Assembly: GCA_014584375.1 (NCBI GenBank)
Contig: JACTMZ010000076.1
Location: 8,591-41,365, forward strand
DNA: 32,775 nt
Reading direction: 5' to 3'
Origin: Verrucomicrobiota bacterium
Lineage (GTDB): Bacteria > Verrucomicrobiota > Verrucomicrobiia > Chthoniobacterales > JACTMZ01
Shown piece after piece: positions 1 through 8,345 of this stretch. Position 1 is the first letter of the stretch. Each line of letters begins with the position of its first letter. The notes under the pieces are model-generated. The model searched no databases, was not told the DNA's origin, and saw nothing but the letters and a program-made list of their open reading frames with translations. Both the position numbers and the translations under genes were made by a program.

Positions 1-132
1 AATCGCCGCAACCGGTGCGCGGCCCGATTTCCCCGCGCAAAGGGCATCCCATGTCGCTCTGGCGTTCGCACCAAGCGCCGTGATGCAGCCGACTCCCGTC
101 ACCGCCACGCGCCCAGGTGCAACGCGTTTCAT
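1..132 (-). CDS. Beta-ketoacyl-ACP synthase, N-terminal part (runs off the left edge)
   Basis: Only the first 44 residues are inside the window. They read MKRVAPGRVAVTGVGCITAL, followed by a GANARATWDALCAGKSG stretch. This is the usual N-terminus of FabF-type condensing enzymes ('VTGxGxxTxxG', then 'W..L..GKSG'). The catalytic Cys-His-His triad lies outside, so activity cannot be judged. The ATG overlaps the stop of the upstream dehydratase gene by 4 nt (ATGA), so translation is probably coupled. The position at the end of a carrier-protein/dehydratase/LolA/exporter operon suggests a ketosynthase for a specialised acyl chain rather than housekeeping FabF. That role is inferred from context. 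Confidence 0.85.
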   Translation of the reverse strand, partial: MKRVAPGRVAVTGVGCITALGANARATWDALCAGKSGRAPVAAI

Positions 133-569
133 TTTACCGCCCCGCTTTCTGCCGAAGCGGCAACATGACGACTTAACAAAATCCGCCCTCGGGCCACCGT
201 ACGCGATTCCACGGTGCATTCTGCATCAAATCCGGCCAATGCGCCAAACTCCCTCTCCAAACGCACTTCGGTGCGAAGGATCGCTCCGGGACAAACGGCG
301 TCCACAACACGAAACCGCTCGATGCCTGCGAGAAAAAGCGGAGTCAGCGGCGGCTCGTCGCCAAGCGACATCCACAAGACACCGGCAGCCTGTGCGGCAC
401 ACTCCACCAACAGCACGGCGGGCATCATGGGACGACCGGGAAAATGATCGGCAAAATACGGGGCGTCGCCCCGAAGCTCCTTCCACGCAACACCAGCGGA
501 TGAACCACTTTTTTCAAAGCGATCTATAAAACTAAAGCCCGGTCCGTGGGGAGTAAGACGCTGCATCAT
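129..569 (-). CDS. FabZ/ApeI-like 3-hydroxyacyl-ACP dehydratase (hotdog fold)
   Basis: This 146-aa protein is the normal size for a single hotdog domain. The motif HFPGRPMMP (His at residue 42), followed by LLVECAAQAAG (Glu at residue 56), matches the catalytic His and acidic residue of FabZ-type dehydratases, which remove water from 3-hydroxyacyl-ACP to give trans-2-enoyl-ACP. Its start ATG overlaps the lolA-like stop by 4 nt, and its stop overlaps the ketosynthase start by 4 nt, so it sits within a coupled operon. With an acyl carrier protein and ketosynthase in the same operon, it probably serves an aryl-polyene-like chain. A housekeeping fatty acid role is less likely but not excluded. 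Confidence 0.85.
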   Translation of the reverse strand: MMQRLTPHGPGFSFIDRFEKSGSSAGVAWKELRGDAPYFADHFPGRPMMPAVLLVECAAQAAGVLWMSLGDEPPLTPLFLAGIERFRVVDAVCPGAILRTEVRLEREFGALAGFDAECTVESRTVARGRILLSRHVAASAESGAVK

Positions 570-1189
570 GGCTTGGCATGGACTGACGAATCATCCGACG
601 GTGCATTGCGACGCGGATTGAAAAACCTATATTCCAGCGAAATTCCGCGCGGCAATGTTATTGTCATGGTTCGCAAAAGCAGCGATTCCGCATCCACGCG
701 ATTCTCTATTTTTTCAGGCATTCGAATCGAACGGACGACAGGAGTGATTGTCACAACGAATTCGTCGCCCTCCCTGGCGACCCTGCGATCCACCGGATCT
801 TCGGAGCTTTCGGGCGTCCCCCGCAGAACATTGCGCAATGCCATCAGGGCACGGGCCGCCCCGTCGGATGAGGGTTTCCTGATGGGTGCTGCACCTCCCC
901 GCGAAAATTCCAGCGTATCACCCGACAAATGAAAAAAATCACCGGGCGGCTCCGAAAACGTGACGCGGAGTTCATCGGGTGCGCGATAAAAAAACTCCCC
1001 CCGACTCACCACCGGCTCCCGCATCCCGGACATGCGAACCGTTTGTTCAAAATCCGTCCGCAGGGTGCGTGTCGTCCTCTGCATTTTCACAAACCGACGC
1101 TCAAGAGCCTCGGCTTCGACGGTGGAAAGATTTTCGGCCCGCAGGGCAAGCGGCGCCAGAATCAGCAAAATCACAAGGAAGCGGTGCAT
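566..1189 (-). CDS. LolA-like outer-membrane lipoprotein carrier protein
   Basis: The product is 207 aa with a clear signal peptide (MHRFLVILLILAPLALRA, cleavage likely after residue 18). A LolA-type domain follows: an N-terminal helix with a 'TLRTDFEQT' segment, then 'GEFFYRAPDELRVTFSEP', as in LolA families that carry lipids or lipoproteins across the periplasm. The open frame extends upstream to 1369, but only the ATG at 1189 gives a signal peptide and avoids overlapping the acyltransferase end of the preceding gene, so it is chosen. LolA-like proteins next to MMPL exporters are typical of aryl-polyene and related clusters, where they are thought to move the lipid product to the outer membrane. 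That role is inferred here. Confidence 0.85.
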   Translation of the reverse strand: MHRFLVILLILAPLALRAENLSTVEAEALERRFVKMQRTTRTLRTDFEQTVRMSGMREPVVSRGEFFYRAPDELRVTFSEPPGDFFHLSGDTLEFSRGGAAPIRKPSSDGAARALMALRNVLRGTPESSEDPVDRRVAREGDEFVVTITPVVRSIRMPEKIENRVDAESLLLRTMTITLPRGISLEYRFFNPRRNAPSDDSSVHAKP

Positions 1190-1202
1190 GAAAAAAGTTC
1201 GG

Positions 1203-4200
1203 TCACCGCAGGCGGGCGAATTGAAACCATTGCTCGGGATGCCGCGCAAAGGCGGGAATAAGCGCGGCGGCGATTTCGCGCGTATAATGCTCGATGGTCG
1301 CCCGCCTGCCCGAAGACAGCCAGCGGGGCTCGATATAGGAAAGCGCTTCCATTTGATATTTTCCATCACGCTGTCTCACGATGGTTACGGGAATCACGGG
1401 GCATTTTGCAAGCAGCGCCAAAAGGGCGGGGCCGGTGGCAAAGGGCGCCTCTCCGTATGGAAATGCAACGGATACGGAATTGCCATCATGCGGACGATCC
1501 GCCACCGACGCGACAAATGCCCCTTCCCTTAAATGTTTGGCGATGGCAACGGCGGAAAATGAATCATCACCAACCACAAGCGTCTCGACGCCCCAGCGTG
1601 CCCGAAAATCAGCGCGCCATTCCGTAAGCCCCTCGCCCGGCTCCGGCAAGGTCAGGGCAACAATTGGAAATCCCATCTGCGCCATCACCATGCCTCCAAT
1701 TTCAAAAAAACCAAAATGCCCGGTGACAAGGATGCAGCCGCGCCCTTCGCTCCGCGCGCGGTTCAACAGCTCAACCCCACGACATTCACCAAGCAGACCA
1801 AGTACATCCGACGGCTTTTTCAGCAAAGCTAGACGCCCGTAGGTGGAAAAATTTTCAGCCTGATTAACAAACAGCCGACACGCCGCACCAAAGGTCGCCT
1901 TTGAAGGATCAAGAAGCGCAAGATTCTCCCGCACGGATCGAACGGTCGAAGGATGCGAAAGGACGTAAAAAATTCCTATCGACCGCGAAATTATCCACGC
2001 GCCCGGACCACCAACCAACCTTCTCCCCAAAAGAATCCAATCAAAAACACCACGCCGGTAAAGACGACGGTAAAACGCCCGTTCACGATAATCCGCCGAT
2101 CGCCCGAGCAAATACAATGTCGGCAAAAATACAAGGCACGCACTCACGGCCGCAATCACTCCCAAATCCATGATCAATCCAAAATTTCGCAACGCCGGCT
2201 GCCCAGTCAGCATTGGCGCGCCAAACCCAATGCAAGCGCTCAATCCCGTCAGCAACACGGGTGCGGCCAAATGATCGTAAGTCTTCGCCAAATCGCCTTT
2301 CTGATGCTCCAGCGCCAGCAGAATGTGAAGACTGTAATCCACGACCAGTCCGAATAGCAGCGGCATGCAAATGAGGGAAACAGGCGTCAACCGCGCGCCC
2401 GTCACATAAAGAAGACCTGTGAATATGGCGAGCGAAAGGGCCAGGGCGGCCAAATTCAATGTCACAAGACGCGCGGATCGGTGAACAAGGAAACAAAGGA
2501 TGACGATGCCCACAAGTATTGCGATGCCCAATGCCCCGAAATCGCGCTGCGCCAACACGGTGACCTCATTGGTAAGCGACACCCAACTGACCGGATAAAC
2601 CGCAACGCCAGCCTCCGTAATGCCGAAGCCACCTGCAGGAACCGGGCGCTCCGCCGCACCGGGAATCCTCACGAGCGCGAATGCCCCGCCGTCATCGCGC
2701 CCGGCCATCGTCGCAAGCACATCGTCAATCGCGGAAAATGGATGGCCTTCCCCGCGTTTCACCGCATCCAACGCATCAGCCATTCTCAGCGTCGGCGCGG
2801 ACCACTCCTCCCCCAACCCGGCGGCGTCAAACGCCCGCCTCAAATCATCGGCGGCACCCGACGGCCATGCGTCGGTGTTTTTTGCCGCATTGGTTTCGCT
2901 CGGAATGCGCCACACCTGGGCGGGTGCGGATGGATTTATCTCCCGCGCCAGCTCCGTCGCCGCCGCCCGCAATGCATCATGAGAAGGCCCCCGCAGAAGA
3001 TAAACGGCGTCTCCCTCGGCAGGATCGAGTTTTGCAAGCCACTGACGCCCGACAAATGCCGCGCTGCCCACAGGTTGCAGGCGCGACAGGTCGGAGTCGT
3101 AAAGCAAATCAGGACGCGTCCACGGGCGAGCCATCACCACCGCCGCCAGCACAATCAACGAAAGCACGGCTAGCAGTCCGCGATGTCGCAAAATCCATCG
3201 CGCCGAACATCCACTGGCCCGAAAAATTTCCGGCGGTGCCTCGGGCGGATGCTCCCGCAACACCCCACTCAACAGCCAGGTTGCCAGGAGGGCGGAGGCG
3301 GGAAGCCCCGTTCCCACAAGGACGGCGAGCTGACGCAGGGCGGGAAAGGACGAAAACGCCAGGAGAAAGAAGGACAGCGATGTGACAATCGCGCTGAACC
3401 AAATGCTCCGGCACAAGGTGCGCCACACTCCTGCGTCATTGCGATGCGGCGCGGCAAAATGATGATAAACCAGGATGCTGTAATCCATGCCGACACCGAG
3501 GAGAATCGAGGCGAATCCAATGCTGATCACATTCAGCCCCCCATACAAAACACGGGCGACCAGAATACCGCAAAGCATGGCGAACGCCTGAAAAAACATA
3601 ATCCATCCCAGCGGGCGCAGCGTCCGGTAAAACGCATAAAATATTCCCGACAGCAATGCGATGGCCACACCCACCATCAGCAGCATGTCCCGACGCATCT
3701 GACGCGAAATCTCCGCCGTGAACACGGGCGCTCCTGTCAGCAGCACCTTGCCGCGCCCCGCATCGCCCAACGCCGCATCCAATGCCGATTGAAGAGCATC
3801 GGTGAAAGCTGCGTCCTCGGCAGCGGAAGTCAGACGATGATCCGGCGTCACCCTCAGGAAACCCGCAGCATCCGGCAAAAACGCCCCCGCGCTCCCAGCG
3901 TCCCCACCGGCAATCAGACCCAATGGATCCATCCGCAGCCTCGCGATTTCCACCGGATCCACTGCGCCCGCCAGCCGGGACGGAAGGGCCTCAAGCCGGG
4001 TGCGCGCCTCGTCATAAGCCACGGATTTTGTCAGCGGCAAAAAAACCTCGGGAGGGGAATTTAAAAGAATCCACGCGGCGAAGACACCAATATTATCCGC
4101 GAAATCCTCCTCCGGAGCACTCACCCTTCCAACGCCATTCACCGCCTGAAGCGCAACACGTGCCTTTTCCAACCAGCGAACGCGTTCCTGGACGGACGAC

Positions 4201-4400
4201 GCCGGATCGGCAACGACAAAAACATTATCCTCCCCAGCCGCCAAACGCGAAAACCCGACGAGCCCGCGAACGCTCGGAAGCGAATCCGGAAGGGTCTGAA
4301 GAAGCTCCGTCTGCAGCTTTAGCGTCAACAAAGCCCACACTCCAAAGCCCATGACAAGCACGAGAAACGCCGCTTTGAATGGCGATCGGAATAATGACAT
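1203..4400 (-). CDS. MMPL/RND-family exporter fused to an LpxL-like lysophospholipid acyltransferase
   Basis: This is one uninterrupted frame of 1065 aa. The first ~790 residues are an RND/MMPL transporter: a membrane segment near residue 10, a large periplasmic loop, and two membrane bundles. The bundles include 'SILLGVGMDYSILVYHH' and 'LLFGLVVDYSLHILLALEH', the paired GxxxDY motifs of this superfamily. From about residue 795 to the end it resembles LpxL/HtrB acyltransferases: TGHFGFFE (H895 and E900 of the HX4E motif), SVADRP, and a C-terminal PEQWFQF. These domains are normally separate proteins in related clusters. An upstream TTG (4412) is possible, but the ATG at 4400 fits better. The inferred job is to acylate a cluster product and move it across the inner membrane. 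Confidence 0.9.
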   Translation of the reverse strand: MSLFRSPFKAAFLVLVMGFGVWALLTLKLQTELLQTLPDSLPSVRGLVGFSRLAAGEDNVFVVADPASSVQERVRWLEKARVALQAVNGVGRVSAPEEDFADNIGVFAAWILLNSPPEVFLPLTKSVAYDEARTRLEALPSRLAGAVDPVEIARLRMDPLGLIAGGDAGSAGAFLPDAAGFLRVTPDHRLTSAAEDAAFTDALQSALDAALGDAGRGKVLLTGAPVFTAEISRQMRRDMLLMVGVAIALLSGIFYAFYRTLRPLGWIMFFQAFAMLCGILVARVLYGGLNVISIGFASILLGVGMDYSILVYHHFAAPHRNDAGVWRTLCRSIWFSAIVTSLSFFLLAFSSFPALRQLAVLVGTGLPASALLATWLLSGVLREHPPEAPPEIFRASGCSARWILRHRGLLAVLSLIVLAAVVMARPWTRPDLLYDSDLSRLQPVGSAAFVGRQWLAKLDPAEGDAVYLLRGPSHDALRAAATELAREINPSAPAQVWRIPSETNAAKNTDAWPSGAADDLRRAFDAAGLGEEWSAPTLRMADALDAVKRGEGHPFSAIDDVLATMAGRDDGGAFALVRIPGAAERPVPAGGFGITEAGVAVYPVSWVSLTNEVTVLAQRDFGALGIAILVGIVILCFLVHRSARLVTLNLAALALSLAIFTGLLYVTGARLTPVSLICMPLLFGLVVDYSLHILLALEHQKGDLAKTYDHLAAPVLLTGLSACIGFGAPMLTGQPALRNFGLIMDLGVIAAVSACLVFLPTLYLLGRSADYRERAFYRRLYRRGVFDWILLGRRLVGGPGAWIISRSIGIFYVLSHPSTVRSVRENLALLDPSKATFGAACRLFVNQAENFSTYGRLALLKKPSDVLGLLGECRGVELLNRARSEGRGCILVTGHFGFFEIGGMVMAQMGFPIVALTLPEPGEGLTEWRADFRARWGVETLVVGDDSFSAVAIAKHLREGAFVASVADRPHDGNSVSVAFPYGEAPFATGPALLALLAKCPVIPVTIVRQRDGKYQMEALSYIEPRWLSSGRRATIEHYTREIAAALIPAFARHPEQWFQFARLR

Positions 4401-4422
4401 GCAAAAAATCAAATGCGCGCGT

Positions 4423-5671
4423 TCAGCGCAGCGACTGTATGACAGGAACCAGCCCGAACCGATTTTGAACGCGGCAAATGAGGCGAAAAATCCCCAGCCG
4501 CACGCGGTCGGGAATTCCCGGCGTCACGGCGCCGCCGACCAGCCTGGCGATGCTTTTTGAAATTCCCAAAAATGGAGACGGACTCATAAAAACTTCAAAT
4601 CCGGACACCGTATAAAACACGCGGATTATTTTTGAATATTCATTCATCCAACGGACGACTTCCTTCGTATATTTTGTTTGTTCCGAAGATTTCAGTGCAC
4701 GATGCGATGCGTCAGCCTCGACAACGAGTGACGCGGCGAGCATCGCCGATTTCAAAGCCAGCGTCACGCCGGAGGAAAAAACGGGATCAAGAAATCCGGC
4801 GGCGTCGCCGACCAGCAAAACTCGCCTCGTGGCAAACGAGGAGAATCTCCAGCTGTAATCCCCGGTGGCGACCAGTGGCGACACCGCCCGCGCCCTCGCC
4901 ATGCGTCGCCGCAGAGCGAAAAATTTCATCCATTTTTCGTCCGGCTCCCGATCCCAGCCTTTCCGAAGGCAAAACCACACCGACCGACGTGCGGTCGCCC
5001 GCCAATGGAATAAACCAAAACCATGCGTCACGAAGCCGCACAATGGCAATGTGACCCGCAGCCTTTCCCAAATTTCTCTCCACACCCTCGAAATGACCAA
5101 ATATGGCGACGCGGCGGACAGGCAGTGTCGGCAGCCGCCGCAAACCGATGCGCGCTCCGGAAAAAGCAAGGCGTCCGCTGGCATCCAGCGCCCACCGCGC
5201 GCGCAAATCACAAGTGCCGTCAGACCCGGCATACTTCACCCGCACGGCGTCGGCGTCCTCCTCCAACGCAACAACCCGTGTTTGCTCCCGCACCTCACAC
5301 CCCCGCTCCCGCGCATGATCCAGCAAAAGCTGGTCAAAACTGGCGCGATCCACCTGATAAGAATACTCCCGCCCCGACCCCAGACTGTTGCCAAACCAAA
5401 AACGATTCGTCCGCGTTCCATCCCCACTGCAAAAATCCGCACCGTATTTGCGCAGATAACCGGCACTTTCGAGTTTTCCCCAAACACCCAACTCCCGAAG
5501 CGCATCGTTGCCATGCGGCAGCAATGACTCGCCTATGCAAAAACGCGGAAACTTTGCCTTTTCAAAAATGACAACCCGCAATCCGGCCCGCGCAAGCTGC
5601 GCACCTGCGGAAGCTCCGGCGGGCCCTCCGCCGATAATGACGACATCAGTTTCCTTTGGAAGAGAACTCAT
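4423..5671 (-). pseudogene. FAD-dependent oxidoreductase (halogenase/geranylgeranyl-reductase-like), split by a single-base frameshift
   Basis: Two overlapping frames together encode one ~415-aa flavoprotein. The N-terminal frame (from ATG 5671) carries a dinucleotide-binding motif VVIIGGGPAGASAG and runs to 'GDRTSVGVVLPSE'. The C-terminal frame then carries 'RAVSPLVATGDYSW' and 'LLVGDAAGFLDPVFSSGV', the second FAD motif of this family. The full span is 1249 nt, one more than a multiple of three, so a single extra base explains the break. The likeliest place is about 4958-4968, where a GAAAGG read as GAAGG would restore the frame. It overlaps the carrier-protein gene by 26 nt. It may be a true pseudogene, a sequencing or assembly error, or (least likely) programmed frameshifting. 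Confidence 0.8.
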
Positions 5672-5948
5672 TGTTGCGAGGGGCGGCTCCGTCGGCCAGA
5701 CGGCGGACAATATAATCGCGCAATACGCTCAGGCATTGCAACGCCTCCCGGGCCGAAGTCGGATCAGTAATGGCCACCCCGTATTCCTTTTCCACGGCAA
5801 TGATCATTTGAAGCGCATCGAGTGAATCAAGCCCCACGCTGTCCGGCCCAAAAAGCGGCGTCTCCTCCTGAATGTCATCGGCGGAAATCCGAATCATGCA
5901 ATTCTCCATCAGCATTTCCCTCAGTCGCTCAAAAGTCACATCGGCCAT
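5646..5948 (-). CDS. Acyl carrier protein
   Basis: A 100-aa protein with the phosphopantetheine attachment motif GLDSLDALQ (Ser at residue 42), preceded by the acidic LFGPDSV stretch and followed by 'VEKEYGVAI'. This is the standard layout of type II carrier proteins. The C-terminus extends ~15 residues beyond a usual carrier protein and overlaps the next gene. It is the first gene of the minus-strand operon; a dedicated carrier protein beside a dehydratase, ketosynthase and exporter points to a specialised acyl product. No Shine-Dalgarno sequence is visible, and a promoter-like pair lies immediately upstream. Confidence 0.88.
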   Translation of the reverse strand: MADVTFERLREMLMENCMIRISADDIQEETPLFGPDSVGLDSLDALQMIIAVEKEYGVAITDPTSAREALQCLSVLRDYIVRRLADGAAPRNNEFSSKGN

Positions 5949-5957
5949 AAACTTATC

Positions 5958-5986
5958 ACTGTAAACAACGCCGCGACACAGGTAAA
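5958..5986 (-). promoter_or_regulatory. Candidate sigma70-type promoter of the carrier-protein operon
   Basis: On the minus strand TTTACC (5981-5986) and TACAGT (5958-5963) are separated by 17 nt. Only 9 nt lie between the -10 box and the start codon, so the transcript would be nearly leaderless. Both hexamers match consensus at four of six positions, so alone this is weak. The same spacing recurs upstream of other genes here. Confidence 0.4.
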
Positions 5987-6260
5987 GCCCATCTGATCAG
6001 TTGGCTCAAAAATGCTGACACGGTTGATGCAAAAGTATTTTGGACAAAAAATAACGCGGGAGCCTCATCCGCTCGTTCCTATCCACGCGATTAAGCCAGA
6101 ATCCCAATTATGGGTGCAACGGGCGCACGGCTGGCAAAAAATGCTCCGGACTTGCCAAGGCTACAAGGCTCCCTCAAAATTCCTTTATGTCGGAGAGGTC
6201 ACGGCGAATCTTCACCGTTTCAGCAGATACAACCTCAAACGCTCGGTAAGAAAGAAAAAG

Positions 6261-7139
6261 ATGGAAATTACTACAGACATTTACCTTGGCGACGCAGGCC
6301 ATGAGCTAAAATCATTACCGAGCAATTATGTTGATCTCATCGTGACATCCCCACCCTATGCGGACCAACGAAAGAACACTTACGGCGGCATACATCCTGA
6401 CAAATACGTTCAATGGTTCTTGCCAATTTCTGAACAACTCTTGCGGGTGCTCAAGCCAACTGGAACCTTTATTTTGAACATTAAGGAAAAGGTGCTTGAG
6501 GGAGAGCGGAGCACTTATGTTATGGAACTAATTCTCGCAATGCGACAGCAAGGGTGGCTTTGGACAGAAGAATTTATTTGGCACAAGAAAAACTGTTACC
6601 CAGGAAAATGGTCAAATCGTTTTCGTGATGCGTGGGAAAGGCTTCTTCAGTTTAACAAGGATAGAAAATTTAACATGTATCAGGAAGAAGTGATGGTTCC
6701 AATGGGAAACTGGGCTAAATCACGGCTTAAGAATCTATCAGACACAGACAAAATCAGAGATAATTCAAAAGTTGGCAGTGGATTTGGCAAGAACATTTCC
6801 AATTGGTTGGAGAGGAAAAAAGCCTACCCTACGAATGTTCTTCACCTGGCAACAGAGTGCAGCAATAAAAATCACAGCGCAGCATTTCCAGAAGAACTCC
6901 CTGAATGGTTCATAAAGCTGTTTACAAAAGAAAATGATACAGTTCTCGATCCCTTTATGGGCTCAGGGACAACGCTAAGCGTCGCAAAAAAAATGAGAAG
7001 AAACTCCATTGGAATAGATATCGTACCAGAATACTGCGAAATGGTAAAAAATAAACTTACTCCAGTCGAGCTTTATCTATTAGAACCACAAGCAAAATAT
7101 GAAACGAATAAAGTTGTGCGAAGTAAAAGAATACGTTGA
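6261..7139 (+). CDS. Site-specific DNA methyltransferase (beta-class, N4-cytosine/N6-adenine type) of a type II R-M system
   Basis: The 292-aa reading starts at the ATG at 6261 (MEITTDIYLGDAGHELKSLP). TSPPY at residues 29-33 is catalytic motif IV, and DPFMGSGTT at 230-238 is the AdoMet-binding motif I. Motif IV before motif I defines the beta arrangement. The frame stays open to an ATG at 6012, which would add 83 residues unlike a methyltransferase. I favour 6261, where a purine-rich AAGAAAG lies upstream, but the longer form is possible. The gene is AT-rich (many AAA, AAT, ATT codons), unlike its neighbours, and overlaps the endonuclease gene by 41 nt. It presumably protects host DNA from that enzyme. 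Confidence 0.88.
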   Translation: MEITTDIYLGDAGHELKSLPSNYVDLIVTSPPYADQRKNTYGGIHPDKYVQWFLPISEQLLRVLKPTGTFILNIKEKVLEGERSTYVMELILAMRQQGWLWTEEFIWHKKNCYPGKWSNRFRDAWERLLQFNKDRKFNMYQEEVMVPMGNWAKSRLKNLSDTDKIRDNSKVGSGFGKNISNWLERKKAYPTNVLHLATECSNKNHSAAFPEELPEWFIKLFTKENDTVLDPFMGSGTTLSVAKKMRRNSIGIDIVPEYCEMVKNKLTPVELYLLEPQAKYETNKVVRSKRIR

Positions 7140-7833
7140 AAAAAACATCGGAATCTTCCATCAAAAACGAATTGAAAGTCTTGATAGTCTAAAACTTTCC
7201 AAAGTTCTAAAACGCAAGAACCCATATCTTTTTAAAGCAAAACATGTATTGACCTCTGATCAGATCATTCGAGGTATCGTTGATGCCCATATTTCCTCAA
7301 ACGAAGAAACCATATTTGGTGATTGGCTCGAAGGACTCGCAATTTTCATTAACAACAAAGTTTTCGGCGGCTATAAATCTGGCATTTCAGGCATTGACCT
7401 GGAATTTGACCATAATAGAGAAAGAAATATTGTAACTATCAAATCAGGTCCAAATTGGGGAAATAGTTCCCAAATAAAGAAAATGAGGGCAGACTTTGCT
7501 ACGGCAATGAGAACCTTGCGAACAAGTAATTCACAGTTAAAAATTGTTGCAATAAATGGTTGCTGTTACGGAAAAGATAATAAGCCCGACAAGGGAGATT
7601 ATTTCAAATATTGCGGTCAGGCATTTTGGGCGTTTATCTCTGGTGAAGCTGACCTTTATACTGAAATTATTGAGCCGCTTGGATATAAGGCAAAGGAAAG
7701 GAATGAAGAATTTGTAAAATCGTATTCCCAGATGGTCAATATATTCACAAAAGATTTTTCAAACATATTTTGCAAGAACAATGGAGATATTGATTGGGAA
7801 AAATTAGTTGAGTTCAATTCAAAGGCAAAATGA
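7099..7833 (+). CDS. PmeII-family type II restriction endonuclease
   Basis: The 244-aa protein resembles the PmeII family of restriction enzymes along its length: 'NPYLFKAKHV', 'IFGDWLEGLAIF', 'GISGIDLEFDHN', 'IVTIKSGPNWGNSSQIKKM', 'INGCCYGKD' and 'IIEPLGYKAKERNEEF'. The GID100...TIK115 arrangement fits a PD-(D/E)xK catalytic core. It overlaps the methyltransferase in another frame, so the two are co-transcribed. The recognition sequence cannot be read from the protein. AT-rich codon use indicates recent acquisition. The family call is from memory of conserved segments. Confidence 0.85.
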   Translation: MKRIKLCEVKEYVEKNIGIFHQKRIESLDSLKLSKVLKRKNPYLFKAKHVLTSDQIIRGIVDAHISSNEETIFGDWLEGLAIFINNKVFGGYKSGISGIDLEFDHNRERNIVTIKSGPNWGNSSQIKKMRADFATAMRTLRTSNSQLKIVAINGCCYGKDNKPDKGDYFKYCGQAFWAFISGEADLYTEIIEPLGYKAKERNEEFVKSYSQMVNIFTKDFSNIFCKNNGDIDWEKLVEFNSKAK

Positions 7834-8345
7834 GCTTGTTGCCTCAAAATTGAAGGACACCAAAGCCATCCGAGCGGGTTGCTCTGACCTCTTCTCCTAC
7901 ATCCTCCATGCAACACATGGACCACAGCCAAAACAAAAACCGGCTTTGGCCACATCATAGACGCCCGCCTCGCCTTCACCCTTCGCCACCACGGCGTCAC
8001 CCATTTCGCCACGGCGAACACAACACACTTTGAGGGATTTGGGTTTGAAAAGGTGTGGAATCCACTCAACCCTTGAAACGCTCAATTCAGGCCACTTCAA
8101 AACGACGGCACATGTATTATTCTGCAAAAGTTAGCGATTAGATTGGAGGGATGTCAGCAGGGTTCATTTGGAGGCGGATTTTGGCGGTGAGCCATTTTTC
8201 GTGTATTTTGCAGAGGGGAGCAGAGACAAGGCACAGGGAGGCTTTTTCGCTGCGGGCACCTTTTTCAAGAGCGCTGGGGCTGCGCCCCGGAAACCATTCA
8301 CATCATATTTTCGGCCTGATGTACCTTGGAAAGTTTCGTTGAGAA
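7834..8345. other. Non-coding junction between the R-M island and the deacetylase gene
   Basis: Apart from the PIN-domain relic, nothing in this stretch looks like an intact gene. Base composition returns to GC-rich after about 7880. A short inverted repeat GGGGC-TGC-GCCCC lies near 8276-8288. It could be a transcription end for the minus-strand deacetylase operon, but no T-run follows it, so it is not called a terminator. Confidence 0.5.
7939..8076 (+). pseudogene. C-terminal relic of a VapC-like PIN-domain toxin
   Basis: The frame from 7939 to the TGA at 8076 reads TGFGHIIDARLAFTLRHHGV, then THFATANTTHFEGFGFEKVW, ending NPLNP. This is the familiar end of PIN-domain toxins: an Asp in 'IIDARLA', then 'HFATxNxxHFEGFGF'. 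Upstream sequence in this frame has no PIN N-terminus and no antitoxin gene, so only the last ~45 residues survive. PIN toxins are single-domain RNases of type II toxin-antitoxin systems. The fragment marks the right edge of the acquired segment. Confidence 0.7.

Noticed and set aside
3183-4064. 293-codon plus-strand frame opposite the exporter gene
   Set aside because: Arg/Gln/His-rich shadow translation with no domain character.
8272-8290. GC hairpin as a terminator for the deacetylase operon
   Set aside because: The stem is short and no T-run follows on either strand.
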